Assembly: GCA_963728045.1 (NCBI GenBank)
Contig: CAVSIE010000002.1
Span: 186,001 to 250,000, forward strand
Direction of reading: 5' to 3'
DNA from: VRUE01 sp963728045
GTDB taxonomy: Bacteria > Actinomycetota > Thermoleophilia > Solirubrobacterales > 70-9
Length of the DNA stretch: 64,000 nt
This document shows, piece after piece, positions 15,840-24,743 of this stretch. The notes under the pieces were generated by a model. The model was not told the origin of the DNA. It searched no databases and saw only the letters and a program-made list of their open reading frames with translations. Each line of letters opens with the position of its first letter. The stretch's first letter is position 1. The translations under genes were made by a program, and so were the position numbers.

Positions 15840-17168
15840 ATGCCTCGCAGCGGAAACGCCACGCACCCGGGAGCGCTCGCCGCCCTGCTCCTAACGGCCT
15901 GCGCGGCGCTCGCGCTGGTGGCCGGCCCCGCGTCGGCGGCTGCCCCCACCAGCTGCACCAAGGTCGCCGCCCCCTACGGCTCCGACTCGGCCGCGGGCAC
16001 CGAGGGCGCTCCGTACCTCACCGTCCAGCGCCTGGTCAAGTCGCTCGACGCCGGCCAGACCGGCTGCTTGCGAACCGGGACCTACGGCGGCGCGGCGCTC
16101 TACATGCGCAAGCCGGACACGGCCCTGCAGAGCTACCCCGGCGAGCGGGCGACTCTGACCGCCTTCCTCGAGGTGACGCCTGAAGCGCCGCGCTCGCGCG
16201 TCTCGGGGCTGAGGATCGACACCAGCGGCAACTCGAACAGCGTCGGCGCCAAGCTGCAGGCCGACGACGCCGTGCTCAGCGACAACATCATCACCAAGCG
16301 CGGCGAGGGCATCTGCGTCCTCGCCGGCACCTACAACCCGGCCCAGCGCGTGATCATCGAGCGCAACTACATCTACGACTGCGGCGCAGCGGTGAACCCG
16401 GACGGCTCCCACAACAAGCTCGATCACCTGATCTACCTCTCCGGCACCCGCAACGCGGTCGTGCGTTGGAACATCCTCAGCGCCAACGCCGGCGGCTGGG
16501 GCGTGCACATGTACCCGGGAGCCGACGGAACCCTGATCGAGCACAACATCATCGACGGGAACCAGGGCGGGGTCATCTTCGCCGGCGACGGCGAGGGAAG
16601 CCCTTCCGACGACAACGTCGTCCGCAACAACGCGATCACCGGTAGCGGGCCGCGTTGGAACGTCGAGTCGTCCTGGTCCGACGGGGCGCCAGGCGCCGGC
16701 AACGTGGCCACCGCCAACTGCCTCTACAGCACCGGCCAGGGTCAGCCCAGCGGCGTCTCCTCCGGCAGAGGCTTCTCCGCCACCGGCAACACCGTGCTCA
16801 GCGGGTACCCCTACGTCGACCGGGCAACCGGCGACTACCGCTTCAAGCCGGGCAGCCCCTGCGCCGAGCTGGTCGGCGACGTCGTCGCCGCCGTGAACGG
16901 CGAGACCCCCACCCCGCCATCGGAGCCCACGCCTCCCACGTCAACGACTCCTCCACCTTCGGAGCCCACGCCGCCGGCGCCTGAGACCTCCCCGCCGCCG
17001 TCTGAGACCACCCCTCCGGCTTCGTCCACACCACCGCCCTCACCCAGCCCGAAGCGGGCGACGAAGAAGAAGCGGGCAAAGAAGTCGGCCTCGCGATCGC
17101 GGTCGAGCCGCGCTGACTCGCGCTCGCGCACAAGCAACGTAAGCGCGCGCGTACAGCTCCACCGCTAG
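15840..17168 (+). CDS. Right-handed parallel beta-helix protein, copy B with Pro-rich tail
   Basis: A 442-residue secreted protein. A signal peptide (to about 34, ending AGPASAAAP) precedes the beta-helix (about 40-345), with landmarks GLRIDTSGNSNSVGAKL, GGWGVHMYPGADGTLIEHN and GGVIFAGDGEGSPSDDNVV. The tail is a Pro/Ser/Thr hinge (PTPPTSTTPPPSEPTPPAP) followed by a Lys/Arg-rich end. It is nearly identical to copy C over the beta-helix, so this is a recent tandem duplication. The Pro hinge plus basic tail suggests spanning and ionic attachment to the cell wall; that is inferred. ATG at 15840 has GGAGG upstream. Confidence 0.85.
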   Translation: MPRSGNATHPGALAALLLTACAALALVAGPASAAAPTSCTKVAAPYGSDSAAGTEGAPYLTVQRLVKSLDAGQTGCLRTGTYGGAALYMRKPDTALQSYPGERATLTAFLEVTPEAPRSRVSGLRIDTSGNSNSVGAKLQADDAVLSDNIITKRGEGICVLAGTYNPAQRVIIERNYIYDCGAAVNPDGSHNKLDHLIYLSGTRNAVVRWNILSANAGGWGVHMYPGADGTLIEHNIIDGNQGGVIFAGDGEGSPSDDNVVRNNAITGSGPRWNVESSWSDGAPGAGNVATANCLYSTGQGQPSGVSSGRGFSATGNTVLSGYPYVDRATGDYRFKPGSPCAELVGDVVAAVNGETPTPPSEPTPPTSTTPPPSEPTPPAPETSPPPSETTPPASSTPPPSPSPKRATKKKRAKKSASRSRSSRADSRSRTSNVSARVQLHR

Positions 17169-17191
17169 CCTCTCCCCCACAGGGGAAACGG

Positions 17192-18886
17192 ATGAGCGTA
17201 CAAGTCAAGGAAGACGGCTCGACCGTCACGGGACCGAGGGCGTTCGCCGCGCTGCTCGCCGCGGCCGCCACGACGCTGGCGCTCGCAGCCTCTCCCGCCT
17301 CAGCCGCTCCCACCAGCTGCACCAAGGTCGCCGCCGCCAACGGCTCCGACTCCGCCGCTGGGACCTCGGCCGCTCCGTACCTCACCGTCCAGCGCCTCGT
17401 CGACTCGCTCGACGCCGGCCAGACCGGCTGCCTGCGAGCCGGGACCTACGGCGGCGCGGACCTCTACATGCGCGAGCCGGACACTGCCCTGCAGAGCTAC
17501 CCCGGCGAGCGGGCGACGCTGACCGCCTTCCTCGAGGTGACGCCGGAAGCCCCGCGCTCGCGCGTCTCGGGCCTGAGGATCGACACCAGCGGCAACTCGA
17601 ACAGCGTCGGCGCCAAGCTGCAGGCCGACGACGCCGTGCTCAGCGACAACGTGATCACCAAGGGCGGCGAGGGCATCTGCGTCCTCGCCGGCACCTACAA
17701 CCAGGCCCAGCGGGTGATCATCGAGCGCAACTACATCTATGACTGCGGCGCAGCGGTGCAGCCGGATGGCTCGGAGAACAAGTTCGACCACCTGATCTAC
17801 CTCGACGGCACTCGCAACGCGATCGTGCGCTGGAACATCCTCAGCGCCAACGCCGGCGGCTGGGGCGTGCACATGTACCCCGGCGCCGACGGCACGTTGA
17901 TCGAGCACAACATCATCGACGGCAACCAGGGCGGTGTCATCTTCGCCGGCGACGGCGAAGATGCCTCGGACGACAACGTCGTCCGCAACAACGCGATCAC
18001 CGGCAGCACGCCGCGTTGGAACGTCGAGTCGTCCTGGTCCGACGGGCCGCCGGGGACCGGCAACGTGGCCACCGCCAACTGCCTCTACAGCACTGGCGCA
18101 GGGCAACCGAGCGGAATCGACCCGGACAACGGCTTCACCGCCGATGGGAACGTCGTCCTCGATGACTACCCCTACGTCGACCGGACAGCCGGCGACTACC
18201 GCTTCAAGCCGGACAGCCCCTGCGCCGAGCTGGTCGGCGACGTCGTAACCGCGGTGGCCGGCGAGGTCGACCCACCGGCGTCGGAGCCCCCTCCACCATC
18301 CGAGCCCACGCCGCCGCCGGCCGAGGAGCCCGCCCCTCCGCCATCCGAGCCCACTCCGCCGCCGACCGAAGAACCCGCTCCGCCCCCATCCGAGCCAACT
18401 CCTCCGCCGACTGAAGAACCCACTCCTCCGCCGTCCGAGCCAACTCCTCCACCGACCGAGGAGCCCACTCCGCCGCCCGAGCCCACTCCGCCGCCGTCGG
18501 AGACGCCTCCGCCATCTGAACCTACGCCGCCTCCGTCCGAGCCCACTCCGCCGCCGACCGAGGAGCCCGCTCCTCCGCCATCCGAGCCAACCCCTCCGCC
18601 GTCGGAACCCACACCGCCTCCGACTGAGGAGCCCGCTCCTCTACCGTCCGAACCCACGCCGCCGCCTGAACCCACTCCCCCACCCATGGAGACGACGCCT
18701 TCCCTATCGGAGGCGATGTTCTCCTTCACGCCTTTTCCGGTCACCGCCGCGGGGTACGAAGGCAAAGCGCACGCGAGGAAGCCGTCGCGCCACAAGCGGA
18801 CGACCCGGAGGAAGCGCGGGAAGAAGGTCCCGGCCTCTTGGGGGCGTGTCTGGTTGACCCACATCGCCAGCCGCTCGCAGCGCTAG
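17192..18886 (+). CDS. Right-handed parallel beta-helix protein, copy C with expanded Pro repeats
   Basis: A 564-residue secreted protein. The signal peptide ends near ASPASAAPTS, then a beta-helix almost identical to copy B, then about 150 residues of repeats of the type PPPSEPTPPPTEEPAP, and finally a basic tail (RKPSRHKRTTRRKRGKKV). The repeat array explains most of the length difference from copy B. Its start ATG is 23 bases after the copy B stop, and the gene is followed after 21 bases by the deacetylase-like gene. The array probably acts as a wall-spanning spacer. Enzymatic function cannot be assigned. Confidence 0.85.
   Translation: MSVQVKEDGSTVTGPRAFAALLAAAATTLALAASPASAAPTSCTKVAAANGSDSAAGTSAAPYLTVQRLVDSLDAGQTGCLRAGTYGGADLYMREPDTALQSYPGERATLTAFLEVTPEAPRSRVSGLRIDTSGNSNSVGAKLQADDAVLSDNVITKGGEGICVLAGTYNQAQRVIIERNYIYDCGAAVQPDGSENKFDHLIYLDGTRNAIVRWNILSANAGGWGVHMYPGADGTLIEHNIIDGNQGGVIFAGDGEDASDDNVVRNNAITGSTPRWNVESSWSDGPPGTGNVATANCLYSTGAGQPSGIDPDNGFTADGNVVLDDYPYVDRTAGDYRFKPDSPCAELVGDVVTAVAGEVDPPASEPPPPSEPTPPPAEEPAPPPSEPTPPPTEEPAPPPSEPTPPPTEEPTPPPSEPTPPPTEEPTPPPEPTPPPSETPPPSEPTPPPSEPTPPPTEEPAPPPSEPTPPPSEPTPPPTEEPAPLPSEPTPPPEPTPPPMETTPSLSEAMFSFTPFPVTAAGYEGKAHARKPSRHKRTTRRKRGKKVPASWGRVWLTHIASRSQR
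18270..18700 (+). repeat. Coding Pro/Glu/Ser/Thr tandem repeat array
   Basis: Imperfect tandem repeats of about 45 bases encode PSEPTPPPTEEPAPP-type units, roughly ten in all, in the 3' half of copy C. The third bases vary between units, showing selection on the protein rather than the DNA. Such arrays expand by slippage, so length may differ between strains. Confidence 0.8.
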
Positions 18887-18907
18887 CCTGCCCCGCCAGG
18901 GCAGCAA

Positions 18908-20314
18908 GTGAGCGGACAGGGAGAGGAAGACGGCCGCCTCTACGCCCCCACCGGGTCGGCGGCGACCGGAGCTGCCACCGGGCTCGCTTGGCTGTGGCGA
19001 CTGGGACCGGTGCTCGACGAGCCCGACCCGCGCGCCGTCGGCATAGGTGACGCAGAGGAAGCGGCCGAGCTTGCCGGGCTCGTGCGTGCCGGCCGTCTCG
19101 CGGGCGCCGTCGTCTTCGTCTCCGGCCCCGGCCCGGCGAGCGCGCCGCTGCCGGAGCGTCGCCTTGCCACCGGTGTGGCGGCTTTCGACGGCGGCATCCG
19201 CCTCGACGGGGAGTTCACCCTGCTCGACGGCGGCGAGCCGCTGCTGCGCTCCTCGCTGGGAACGCACGCCGCGATCGTCGACCGGCGGATCCTGGTGCTC
19301 GCGGCGGAGGCGAGCTCGGCCTGGACTCTGCTGCGCGGCTACTGGACTCTCGAAGCACTCGCCCGCTTCCTCCCCGACGTGCTCGAGCGGCCGCTGGTGC
19401 TGCTGCCGCCAGTCGGTTGCGTGCGCTTGGACGACGTCCCTGGCACCGCCCAGCACCAAGTTCAAGGCAACGACCATTCGGATCGCCGCCAGCTGCGCCG
19501 GATCCGCTCCCTGGCCCGTGCCTATGGCCGCAGCGACGCCGTGCTCAACATCGCCGTCGCCGCGCGAGCGCTGAGCCCGGACCAAGCCGAGCTGGCGCTG
19601 GAGGAGGTCTGGCCGCGCTCGGTCGCCGCGCTCGCCGAAGGCGTGCGGGACGGCGTGTTCGAGCCGGTGGGACACGGCTACCTGCACCTCGACACCGAGG
19701 CGCTCGCGCTGGGGGAGGTCGAATTCCGCGAGTTCGCCCGCCTCGACGAGGAGGAGGCAGGGTGGCGCATCGACTCCGTGCTCGCCTGGCAGGAGCAGGT
19801 GCTCGGCCGGCGGCCGGAGACCTTCGTCGCCCCTGCCTGGGGCTACAGCGAGGGAACCCTGGCCGCCGCGGCGGCGCGCTCGCTGCACTCCTGGCGACGC
19901 CCGGAGCCGGGGCCGCTGCGCCACGGGTGGGACGTGCACGAGACGATCGACAGCGCCCTCCGCGGCATGCGGGGGCTCGACTACGGCGCTTTTGCGGCGA
20001 TGGCGGGCTCTGGCCTGCCACCGACTCCCGTCCTGCACGGCGGGCTGTTCGACCTGCGCATGGGCCAGCTGCGCGCCGCACGAGACCTGCTCGGCCTGGC
20101 GCGCCTCTTCCTCCGCCGCGACGTCGTGCGCCTGGCCGGGGTGCGCGGATTGCGCTGGATCGGCGCTGGCGCTCTGCTCAACCTGCTGCAGGCGCATGAA
20201 AGCGTTCGGGTCGACGGGGCCGAGGTCAGCCTCGGCGAAGCCGCTGGCGCCTACCTGATCGAGCCCGGAGGGGGACCGGCGCGCCCGGCCAGACAGCTAG
20301 GGTTGCGAGCCTGA
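18908..20314 (+). CDS. Polysaccharide-deacetylase-like protein, divergent
   Basis: A 468-residue cytoplasmic-looking protein starting at a GTG (MSGQGEEDGRLYAPTGS). The C-terminal half keeps features of the NodB/(beta/alpha)7 deacetylase fold: CVRLDDVPG near residue 180, VGHGYLHLD near 257 and FVAPAWGYSEG near 305, which correspond to the motif order Asp-Asp, His-x-His and the catalytic Trp/Tyr loop of such enzymes. The N-terminal 150 residues look like a separate Rossmann-like or GATase-like domain. It opens a five-gene overlapping operon (to 23953) for surface polysaccharide, so it may modify a glycan. Activity is inferred from weak motifs. Confidence 0.6.
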   Translation: MSGQGEEDGRLYAPTGSAATGAATGLAWLWRLGPVLDEPDPRAVGIGDAEEAAELAGLVRAGRLAGAVVFVSGPGPASAPLPERRLATGVAAFDGGIRLDGEFTLLDGGEPLLRSSLGTHAAIVDRRILVLAAEASSAWTLLRGYWTLEALARFLPDVLERPLVLLPPVGCVRLDDVPGTAQHQVQGNDHSDRRQLRRIRSLARAYGRSDAVLNIAVAARALSPDQAELALEEVWPRSVAALAEGVRDGVFEPVGHGYLHLDTEALALGEVEFREFARLDEEEAGWRIDSVLAWQEQVLGRRPETFVAPAWGYSEGTLAAAAARSLHSWRRPEPGPLRHGWDVHETIDSALRGMRGLDYGAFAAMAGSGLPPTPVLHGGLFDLRMGQLRAARDLLGLARLFLRRDVVRLAGVRGLRWIGAGALLNLLQAHESVRVDGAEVSLGEAAGAYLIEPGGGPARPARQLGLRA

Positions 20315-21288
20315 TGCGAGCCCTCGTCACCGGTTGCGCCGGCTTCATCGGCTCCCAGGTCACCGAGGCCCTGCTGCAACGGGGGGACGAGGTGGTGGGC
20401 GTCGACTGCTTCAACGACAACTACGGTCGGCCCCAGAAGCTGCGCAACCTACGGCACTTCTACGACTGGGACGGCTTCGAGTTCGTGCCGATCGACCTCG
20501 GGCGCGGCGACCTCGAGCAGCTCACCGACGACCGCGACGTCGTCATCCACCTCGCCGCCGAGCCCGGCGTGCGCTCCAGCTGGGGGGAGCGCTACGAGCG
20601 CTACGTGCACAACAACGTGATCGCCACCCAGCACCTGCTCGAGGCGCTCAAGGACCGCACCGACGTGCGGCTGGTCAACGCCTCCTCGTCATCGGTGTAC
20701 GGCGACGCCGAGCAGCGCCCCACGCCAGAGACCGCCCCGGTCCAGCCCCTCTCTCCCTACGGGCAGACCAAGCTCGCCGCCGAGCACCTCTGCTCGCTCT
20801 ACGTCGCCAACTACGGCCTCGACGCCGTCTCGCTGCGCTACTTCACCGTCTTCGGCCCGCGCCAGCGGCCCGACATGGCCTTCCACATCTTCTGCCGGGC
20901 GGCGCTCGAGAAGCGCCCGATCACCGTCTTCGGCGACGGCCGCCAGACCCGCGACTTCAGCTACGTCGGCGACGTCGTGGCCGCCACGCTCGCCGCCGCC
21001 GACAAGCCGCTGGACGACGCCCGCGTGTTCAACGTCGGTGGGGGCACCCCCGCCTCGATCAGGGAGGTGCTGGAGATGATCGAGCAGCTCGCCGGGGGGG
21101 CCCTCGAGGTCGAGTACCTGGACAAAGAGCGGGGAGACGTGCGCGACACGGCAGCCGACACTGCCCTCGCGCGCGAGCACCTGGGCTTCGAGCCGGAAAC
21201 CTCGCTCGAGCAGGGCCTGAGCGCCGAGTTCGAGTGGCTGGCCGAAGTGGTCGCCGACAGGGGATCGAAGCCGGGAACCGCGCGGTAG
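20314..21288 (+). CDS. NAD-dependent nucleotide-sugar epimerase (GalE/UGE type)
   Basis: A 324-residue extended short-chain dehydrogenase. NAD-binding TGCAGFIGSQV at residues 7-17, DVVIHLAAEPGVRSSW, the catalytic triad region NASSSSVYGDA with YGQTKLAAE (Tyr-x3-Lys), and RYFTVFGPRQRPDMAF. It probably epimerises UDP-glucose or UDP-glucuronate at C4. ATG overlaps the stop of the upstream gene (TGATG), and the frame just downstream leads into a glycosyltransferase. This gives precursors for the polymer made by the operon. Confidence 0.88.
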   Translation: MRALVTGCAGFIGSQVTEALLQRGDEVVGVDCFNDNYGRPQKLRNLRHFYDWDGFEFVPIDLGRGDLEQLTDDRDVVIHLAAEPGVRSSWGERYERYVHNNVIATQHLLEALKDRTDVRLVNASSSSVYGDAEQRPTPETAPVQPLSPYGQTKLAAEHLCSLYVANYGLDAVSLRYFTVFGPRQRPDMAFHIFCRAALEKRPITVFGDGRQTRDFSYVGDVVAATLAAADKPLDDARVFNVGGGTPASIREVLEMIEQLAGGALEVEYLDKERGDVRDTAADTALAREHLGFEPETSLEQGLSAEFEWLAEVVADRGSKPGTAR

Positions 21289-21308
21289 CCGGCGGCGGCG
21301 GCAAAACC

Positions 21309-22451
21309 GTGCGGGTCATCTACGTCACCGACTACGGAAGCCCCCACGCGGGCGCCTTCGTGCCGATGCTGCGCACGGCGCTGACCCGGATCCGCGCCCG
21401 TGGCTGGGAGCCGCTCGCGACCTTCCCTCCTCGCGCCCGCACGCGCTCGCGCGAGTGGCTGCCGCAGCTCCAAGCCGAGCACGGCGACGAGCTGCTGTTC
21501 GCCCCCGACATCCCCCGGCGCAAGCTCGGCGCCTGGCTGGAGGAGGTCGTCGACTCCGGCCCAGGACCGACGATCCTCCACTCCCACATGACGGCCTACG
21601 ATCTCGCCGCCGCAGACGTCGCCCGCCGGCATGACGACGTCAGAGCGATCTGGCACTTCCACACGGTGCTCAGCGACAGTCTGCGCGCGCGGGTCCGCAA
21701 CCGGCTGCGCTTTACGTTCGCGAGCCGCTACGTCGAGCGCATGCTTTGCGCCGGGCCTGGCCTGGCCGAGGCGATCTGCGCCCGCGGCGCGCCGCCCGAC
21801 AAGGTCCTCCACTTTCCCGCCGGCCTCGACGTTTCGCACTTCCCGGTCGAGACCGAGGTTGAGGAGCGAACCGCGGCGCGGGCGGCGCTGGGCGTGCCGT
21901 CCGATGCCATCGCCCTGCTCCACTTCAGTCGCGACTGGTGGGTCAAGGGGACCGACCTCTTTCTCGAAGCCTTCGACCGCCTTCGCGACCGCGACAAATT
22001 GTTCGCGGTGATGCTCCGCGGCGGGGACAGAGCGTGGGAGGAGATCGCACGGCGCGGGCTCGGCGACCGCGCCGTGGTGATCGAAGGCGCTTCCGACATC
22101 CGCCAGCTGCACGCCGCCTCGGACCTGATGATGGCCACCAGCAGGGGTGAGGGCGAACCGCTCGCCGTGCTGGAGGCGCTTTCCAGCGGGCTCGGCGTGG
22201 TAGCGACTGATATCCCCGGCCACGCGGTCCTCAGCGACGGGCCGCCCGGGCTGCGCATCTCGCCGCTGACCTCGGAGGGGATCGCGCAGACCGCGGGGGC
22301 GCTGCTCGACCGCGATCCCGAGCTAGCCCGACGTGAGGGCGTCGCCGCACACGAGTGGGTGCGTGCCAAACGGGGCCTGCAAGCCTGGGGGGACCGGCTG
22401 ATCGAGCTCTACGAGGACGTCGCGCGGGACTGGGGGGCGGCAGCGCGATGA
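21309..22451 (+). CDS. GT4-type glycosyltransferase
   Basis: About 380 residues, GT-B fold. Start GTG at 21309 gives MRVIYVTDYGSPHAGAFVPML, close to the N-terminus of GT4 enzymes. Donor-site landmarks LLHFSRDWWVKGTDLFLEAF, VMLRGGDRAWEEI and the EX7E-like segment TSRGEGEPLAVLEALSSGLGVVAT match the GT4 family (E-P-L-A-V-L-E-A-L). It is coupled to the flippase gene (ATGA). The donor and acceptor sugars are unknown. The gene starts 20 bases after the epimerase stop. Confidence 0.86.
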   Translation: MRVIYVTDYGSPHAGAFVPMLRTALTRIRARGWEPLATFPPRARTRSREWLPQLQAEHGDELLFAPDIPRRKLGAWLEEVVDSGPGPTILHSHMTAYDLAAADVARRHDDVRAIWHFHTVLSDSLRARVRNRLRFTFASRYVERMLCAGPGLAEAICARGAPPDKVLHFPAGLDVSHFPVETEVEERTAARAALGVPSDAIALLHFSRDWWVKGTDLFLEAFDRLRDRDKLFAVMLRGGDRAWEEIARRGLGDRAVVIEGASDIRQLHAASDLMMATSRGEGEPLAVLEALSSGLGVVATDIPGHAVLSDGPPGLRISPLTSEGIAQTAGALLDRDPELARREGVAAHEWVRAKRGLQAWGDRLIELYEDVARDWGAAAR

Positions 22452-23953
22452 GCGACTCCCCCGGCTCCCAGTCGGCGCCGGACAGCATCAGCCGCAACGT
22501 CGGGTTCTCGTTCGCGGTAGGCGTCACCAGCGCCGTCTTCACCGCGGTGCTGCTGCTCTTCCTCGTGCGCGAGCTGGGGCCCGAGGAGTACGGCGTCTTC
22601 GCGCTGGCGATGAGCGTCGGCGGGCTGGTGACACTGCCAGCCAACCTCGGCATCGCCAACGCGACCTCCCGCTTCATGGCCGAGTCGCGCCACGACCGCC
22701 CGACCGTGCACGGCGTCGTCTCCGACGCATTCCGCCTCAAGCTGCTCGCCTCTGGCTTCTTCTCCCTCGTCCTCGTGCTCTTGGCCGAGCCGATCGCCAA
22801 CGCCTACGACACTCCCGAGCTGGCTTGGCCGATCCGGATCCTCTCGCTCGCGGTCTTCGGCCAGAGCATGCTCCAGCTCTACGACCAGATCTTCGAGGCC
22901 GAGGGCAGGCTCTCCGTCTACCTACGCATCGTGGCCGTCGAGAGCTTCCTCGAGACGACGAGCTCGATCGCGCTGGTGCTCGCCGGACTAGGCGTCTCGG
23001 GCGCGATCGCCGGCCGCGCCGGCGCCTACCTGTTCGCGGCCGGCTTCGGGCTGGTGCTTGTCGTGCGCACCATCGGAGCAAGGCCGGTGCTCGGTCGCGG
23101 CCACGGCAACGTGAGGCGGATCGTCGGCTACGGGTCCGCGCTGCTGATCATCGACGGCGCCTTCACCCTCTTCAGCAAGATCGACGTGCTGCTGATCGGC
23201 GCGATCATCGACGTCAAAGCCGTCGGCGAGTTCGAAGCGGCGATGCGGCTCGCCGCGATGACGACGTACGCTGGCGCGGCCGTCGCGGCCGGCGTGGCGC
23301 CGCGAGTCGCGCGTGGCAAGGACGGGCCGGACACGGCCGCCTTCGACTTCTCCCTGAAGCGCCTGATGGTCCTCCAGGGCATCTTCATCGCCCCGTTCCT
23401 GATCTGGGCCGAGCCGTTGACCCGGCTCGCGCTGGGGCCGGGCTATGCGGAATCGGCCGACGTGCTGCGCGCGCTGACGCCCTTCGTCTTCCTGCTGGCG
23501 ATCTCGCCCGTGCTCGCCCGCGGCGTCACCTACATGGGCGAGGCCCGGCTGCGAATCCCGATCGCGATCGGGGCGCTGCTGGTCAATCTCGCGATCGACC
23601 TCGCCCTGCTCTCGGAGATCGGCATCGTCGCCGGCGCGATCGGCACCGACGTCGCCTACATCCTCTACGTCGCCGCCCATCTCTGGATCTGCAAGCGCCT
23701 GATCGGAACCCAGCTGCGACCGCTGGCGCGTACGTTGATCGCGGTGCTGGTGGCAATTGCCTGCATGAGCGCCGTCCTGTTCGCCTTCGGGACCGGCGAC
23801 GTATCGCTGCCGCTGCTGGTCGTCGGCGGCGCCCTGGGGCTGGCCGTCTACGCCGGCGCGCTGCTGGTGACGAAGGAGCTGACGGTGGCTGAACTCGCCG
23901 CGCTCCGCCGCCGGGCCGCCGCGATGCTGCCAGCCCGGCTCCGGCGCGCCTAG
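22448..23953 (+). CDS. Wzx-like polysaccharide flippase
   Basis: A 501-residue polytopic membrane protein with about 12-14 predicted helices, of the polysaccharide-transport (PST/MATE-like) family that flips undecaprenyl-linked repeat units across the membrane. N-terminal NVGFSFAVGVTSAVFTAVLLLFLVRELGPEEYGVF is the typical first helix pair with the GPEEYG turn. ATG at 22448 overlaps the glycosyltransferase stop by four bases. Its position at the operon end, followed by a stem-loop, is typical. Substrate is inferred from neighbours. Confidence 0.85.
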   Translation: MSDSPGSQSAPDSISRNVGFSFAVGVTSAVFTAVLLLFLVRELGPEEYGVFALAMSVGGLVTLPANLGIANATSRFMAESRHDRPTVHGVVSDAFRLKLLASGFFSLVLVLLAEPIANAYDTPELAWPIRILSLAVFGQSMLQLYDQIFEAEGRLSVYLRIVAVESFLETTSSIALVLAGLGVSGAIAGRAGAYLFAAGFGLVLVVRTIGARPVLGRGHGNVRRIVGYGSALLIIDGAFTLFSKIDVLLIGAIIDVKAVGEFEAAMRLAAMTTYAGAAVAAGVAPRVARGKDGPDTAAFDFSLKRLMVLQGIFIAPFLIWAEPLTRLALGPGYAESADVLRALTPFVFLLAISPVLARGVTYMGEARLRIPIAIGALLVNLAIDLALLSEIGIVAGAIGTDVAYILYVAAHLWICKRLIGTQLRPLARTLIAVLVAIACMSAVLFAFGTGDVSLPLLVVGGALGLAVYAGALLVTKELTVAELAALRRRAAAMLPARLRRA

Positions 23954-23970
23954 CCCCCTTAGAAGGGGCT
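23952..23970. terminator. Bidirectional hairpin between convergent genes
   Basis: AGCCCC(C)TT at 23952-23960 pairs with AAGGGGCT at 23963-23970 around a two-base loop, overlapping the flippase stop and the stop of the convergent gene. One C is bulged. Confidence 0.55.
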
Positions 23971-24651
23971 GGGGACCCGGACGACGACGTCGTCGACGCT
24001 GGCCATCGCCCCTTTGGCGTTGCCGTCGGCGCCAACCGAAACGCCGGACGCGCGGCCAGTGAGATCGCCGGCCCCTTCATCGACTGCCTCGGCGACGAGG
24101 CCGCCGCCGACGTAAGCGCGCAAGCGACAGAGACCGCGATCCGGCCCTTTGGTCACGTTGATCGCGCTGAGCCGGAGCTGGTTGGCCTGGCCGACACCTT
24201 TGACCTCGGCCACCGACTTGGCGATGTCCAGATACTGGGTGGCGCCGTCGGCGAGGACCTTGCGCAATTGCACCTTGCGCTGCAACGGGAAGACCGCGAG
24301 CTGGTAGCGGGCGTCGCCGCCGGCCCTCAACTGCAGCCCGAGGAAGGCCTTGCGCTTCAACGCTTTCGGCGTCGAGCCGAGCAGCCGCTCGGTAGCGGAG
24401 ATCTCGAGGTCGCGACCGAGGACGGGGGTGCGGTAGGAGCACTCGCTGGTCGCTTTGCCGATCGTGATCCGCAGGGCGCCGTCGAGGTCGCCGCGCCCGC
24501 AGCTCTGACCCGAGAGCTTGACGATCTGGCCGCGTAGCGCCGTCGTCTCCATGCTGTTGCGGTAGACGCCGACCATCGCCGCACTGGCGCTGGCTGCCAG
24601 AAGCAGCGTCGCGGAGATCGCCGTCGCTATGACCGAAAGTCGCATGCTCAT
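23959..24651 (-). CDS. Secreted protein of unknown function
   Basis: A 230-residue secreted protein (MSMRLSVIATAISATLLLAAS signal, cleavage near ASA-AM). The mature part contains three Cys at about positions 48, 68 and 176 and a beta-rich layout (MVGVYRNSMETTALRGQIVKLSGQSCGRGD, RLLGSTPKALKRKAFLGLQLRAGGDARY as landmarks). It has no recognisable enzymatic motif. It is convergent with the flippase and divergent from ethylmalonyl-CoA mutase, so it is probably independently transcribed. ATG at 24645 is an equal alternative start. Confidence 0.65.
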   Translation of the reverse strand: MSMRLSVIATAISATLLLAASASAAMVGVYRNSMETTALRGQIVKLSGQSCGRGDLDGALRITIGKATSECSYRTPVLGRDLEISATERLLGSTPKALKRKAFLGLQLRAGGDARYQLAVFPLQRKVQLRKVLADGATQYLDIAKSVAEVKGVGQANQLRLSAINVTKGPDRGLCRLRAYVGGGLVAEAVDEGAGDLTGRASGVSVGADGNAKGAMASVDDVVVRVPSPF

Positions 24652-24743
24652 TGGAGAAACCCTAAACACAGGTGCTGGGAAAAGATGCGCGCTGTGACCG
24701 ATGAACGCTGTCTTTCTTCTTGTGGCAAATATCATTGGTGACG

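Noticed and set aside
18270..18700. Repeat array as a possible CRISPR
   Set aside because: Units are codon-phased and encode Pro-rich protein; no unique spacers.
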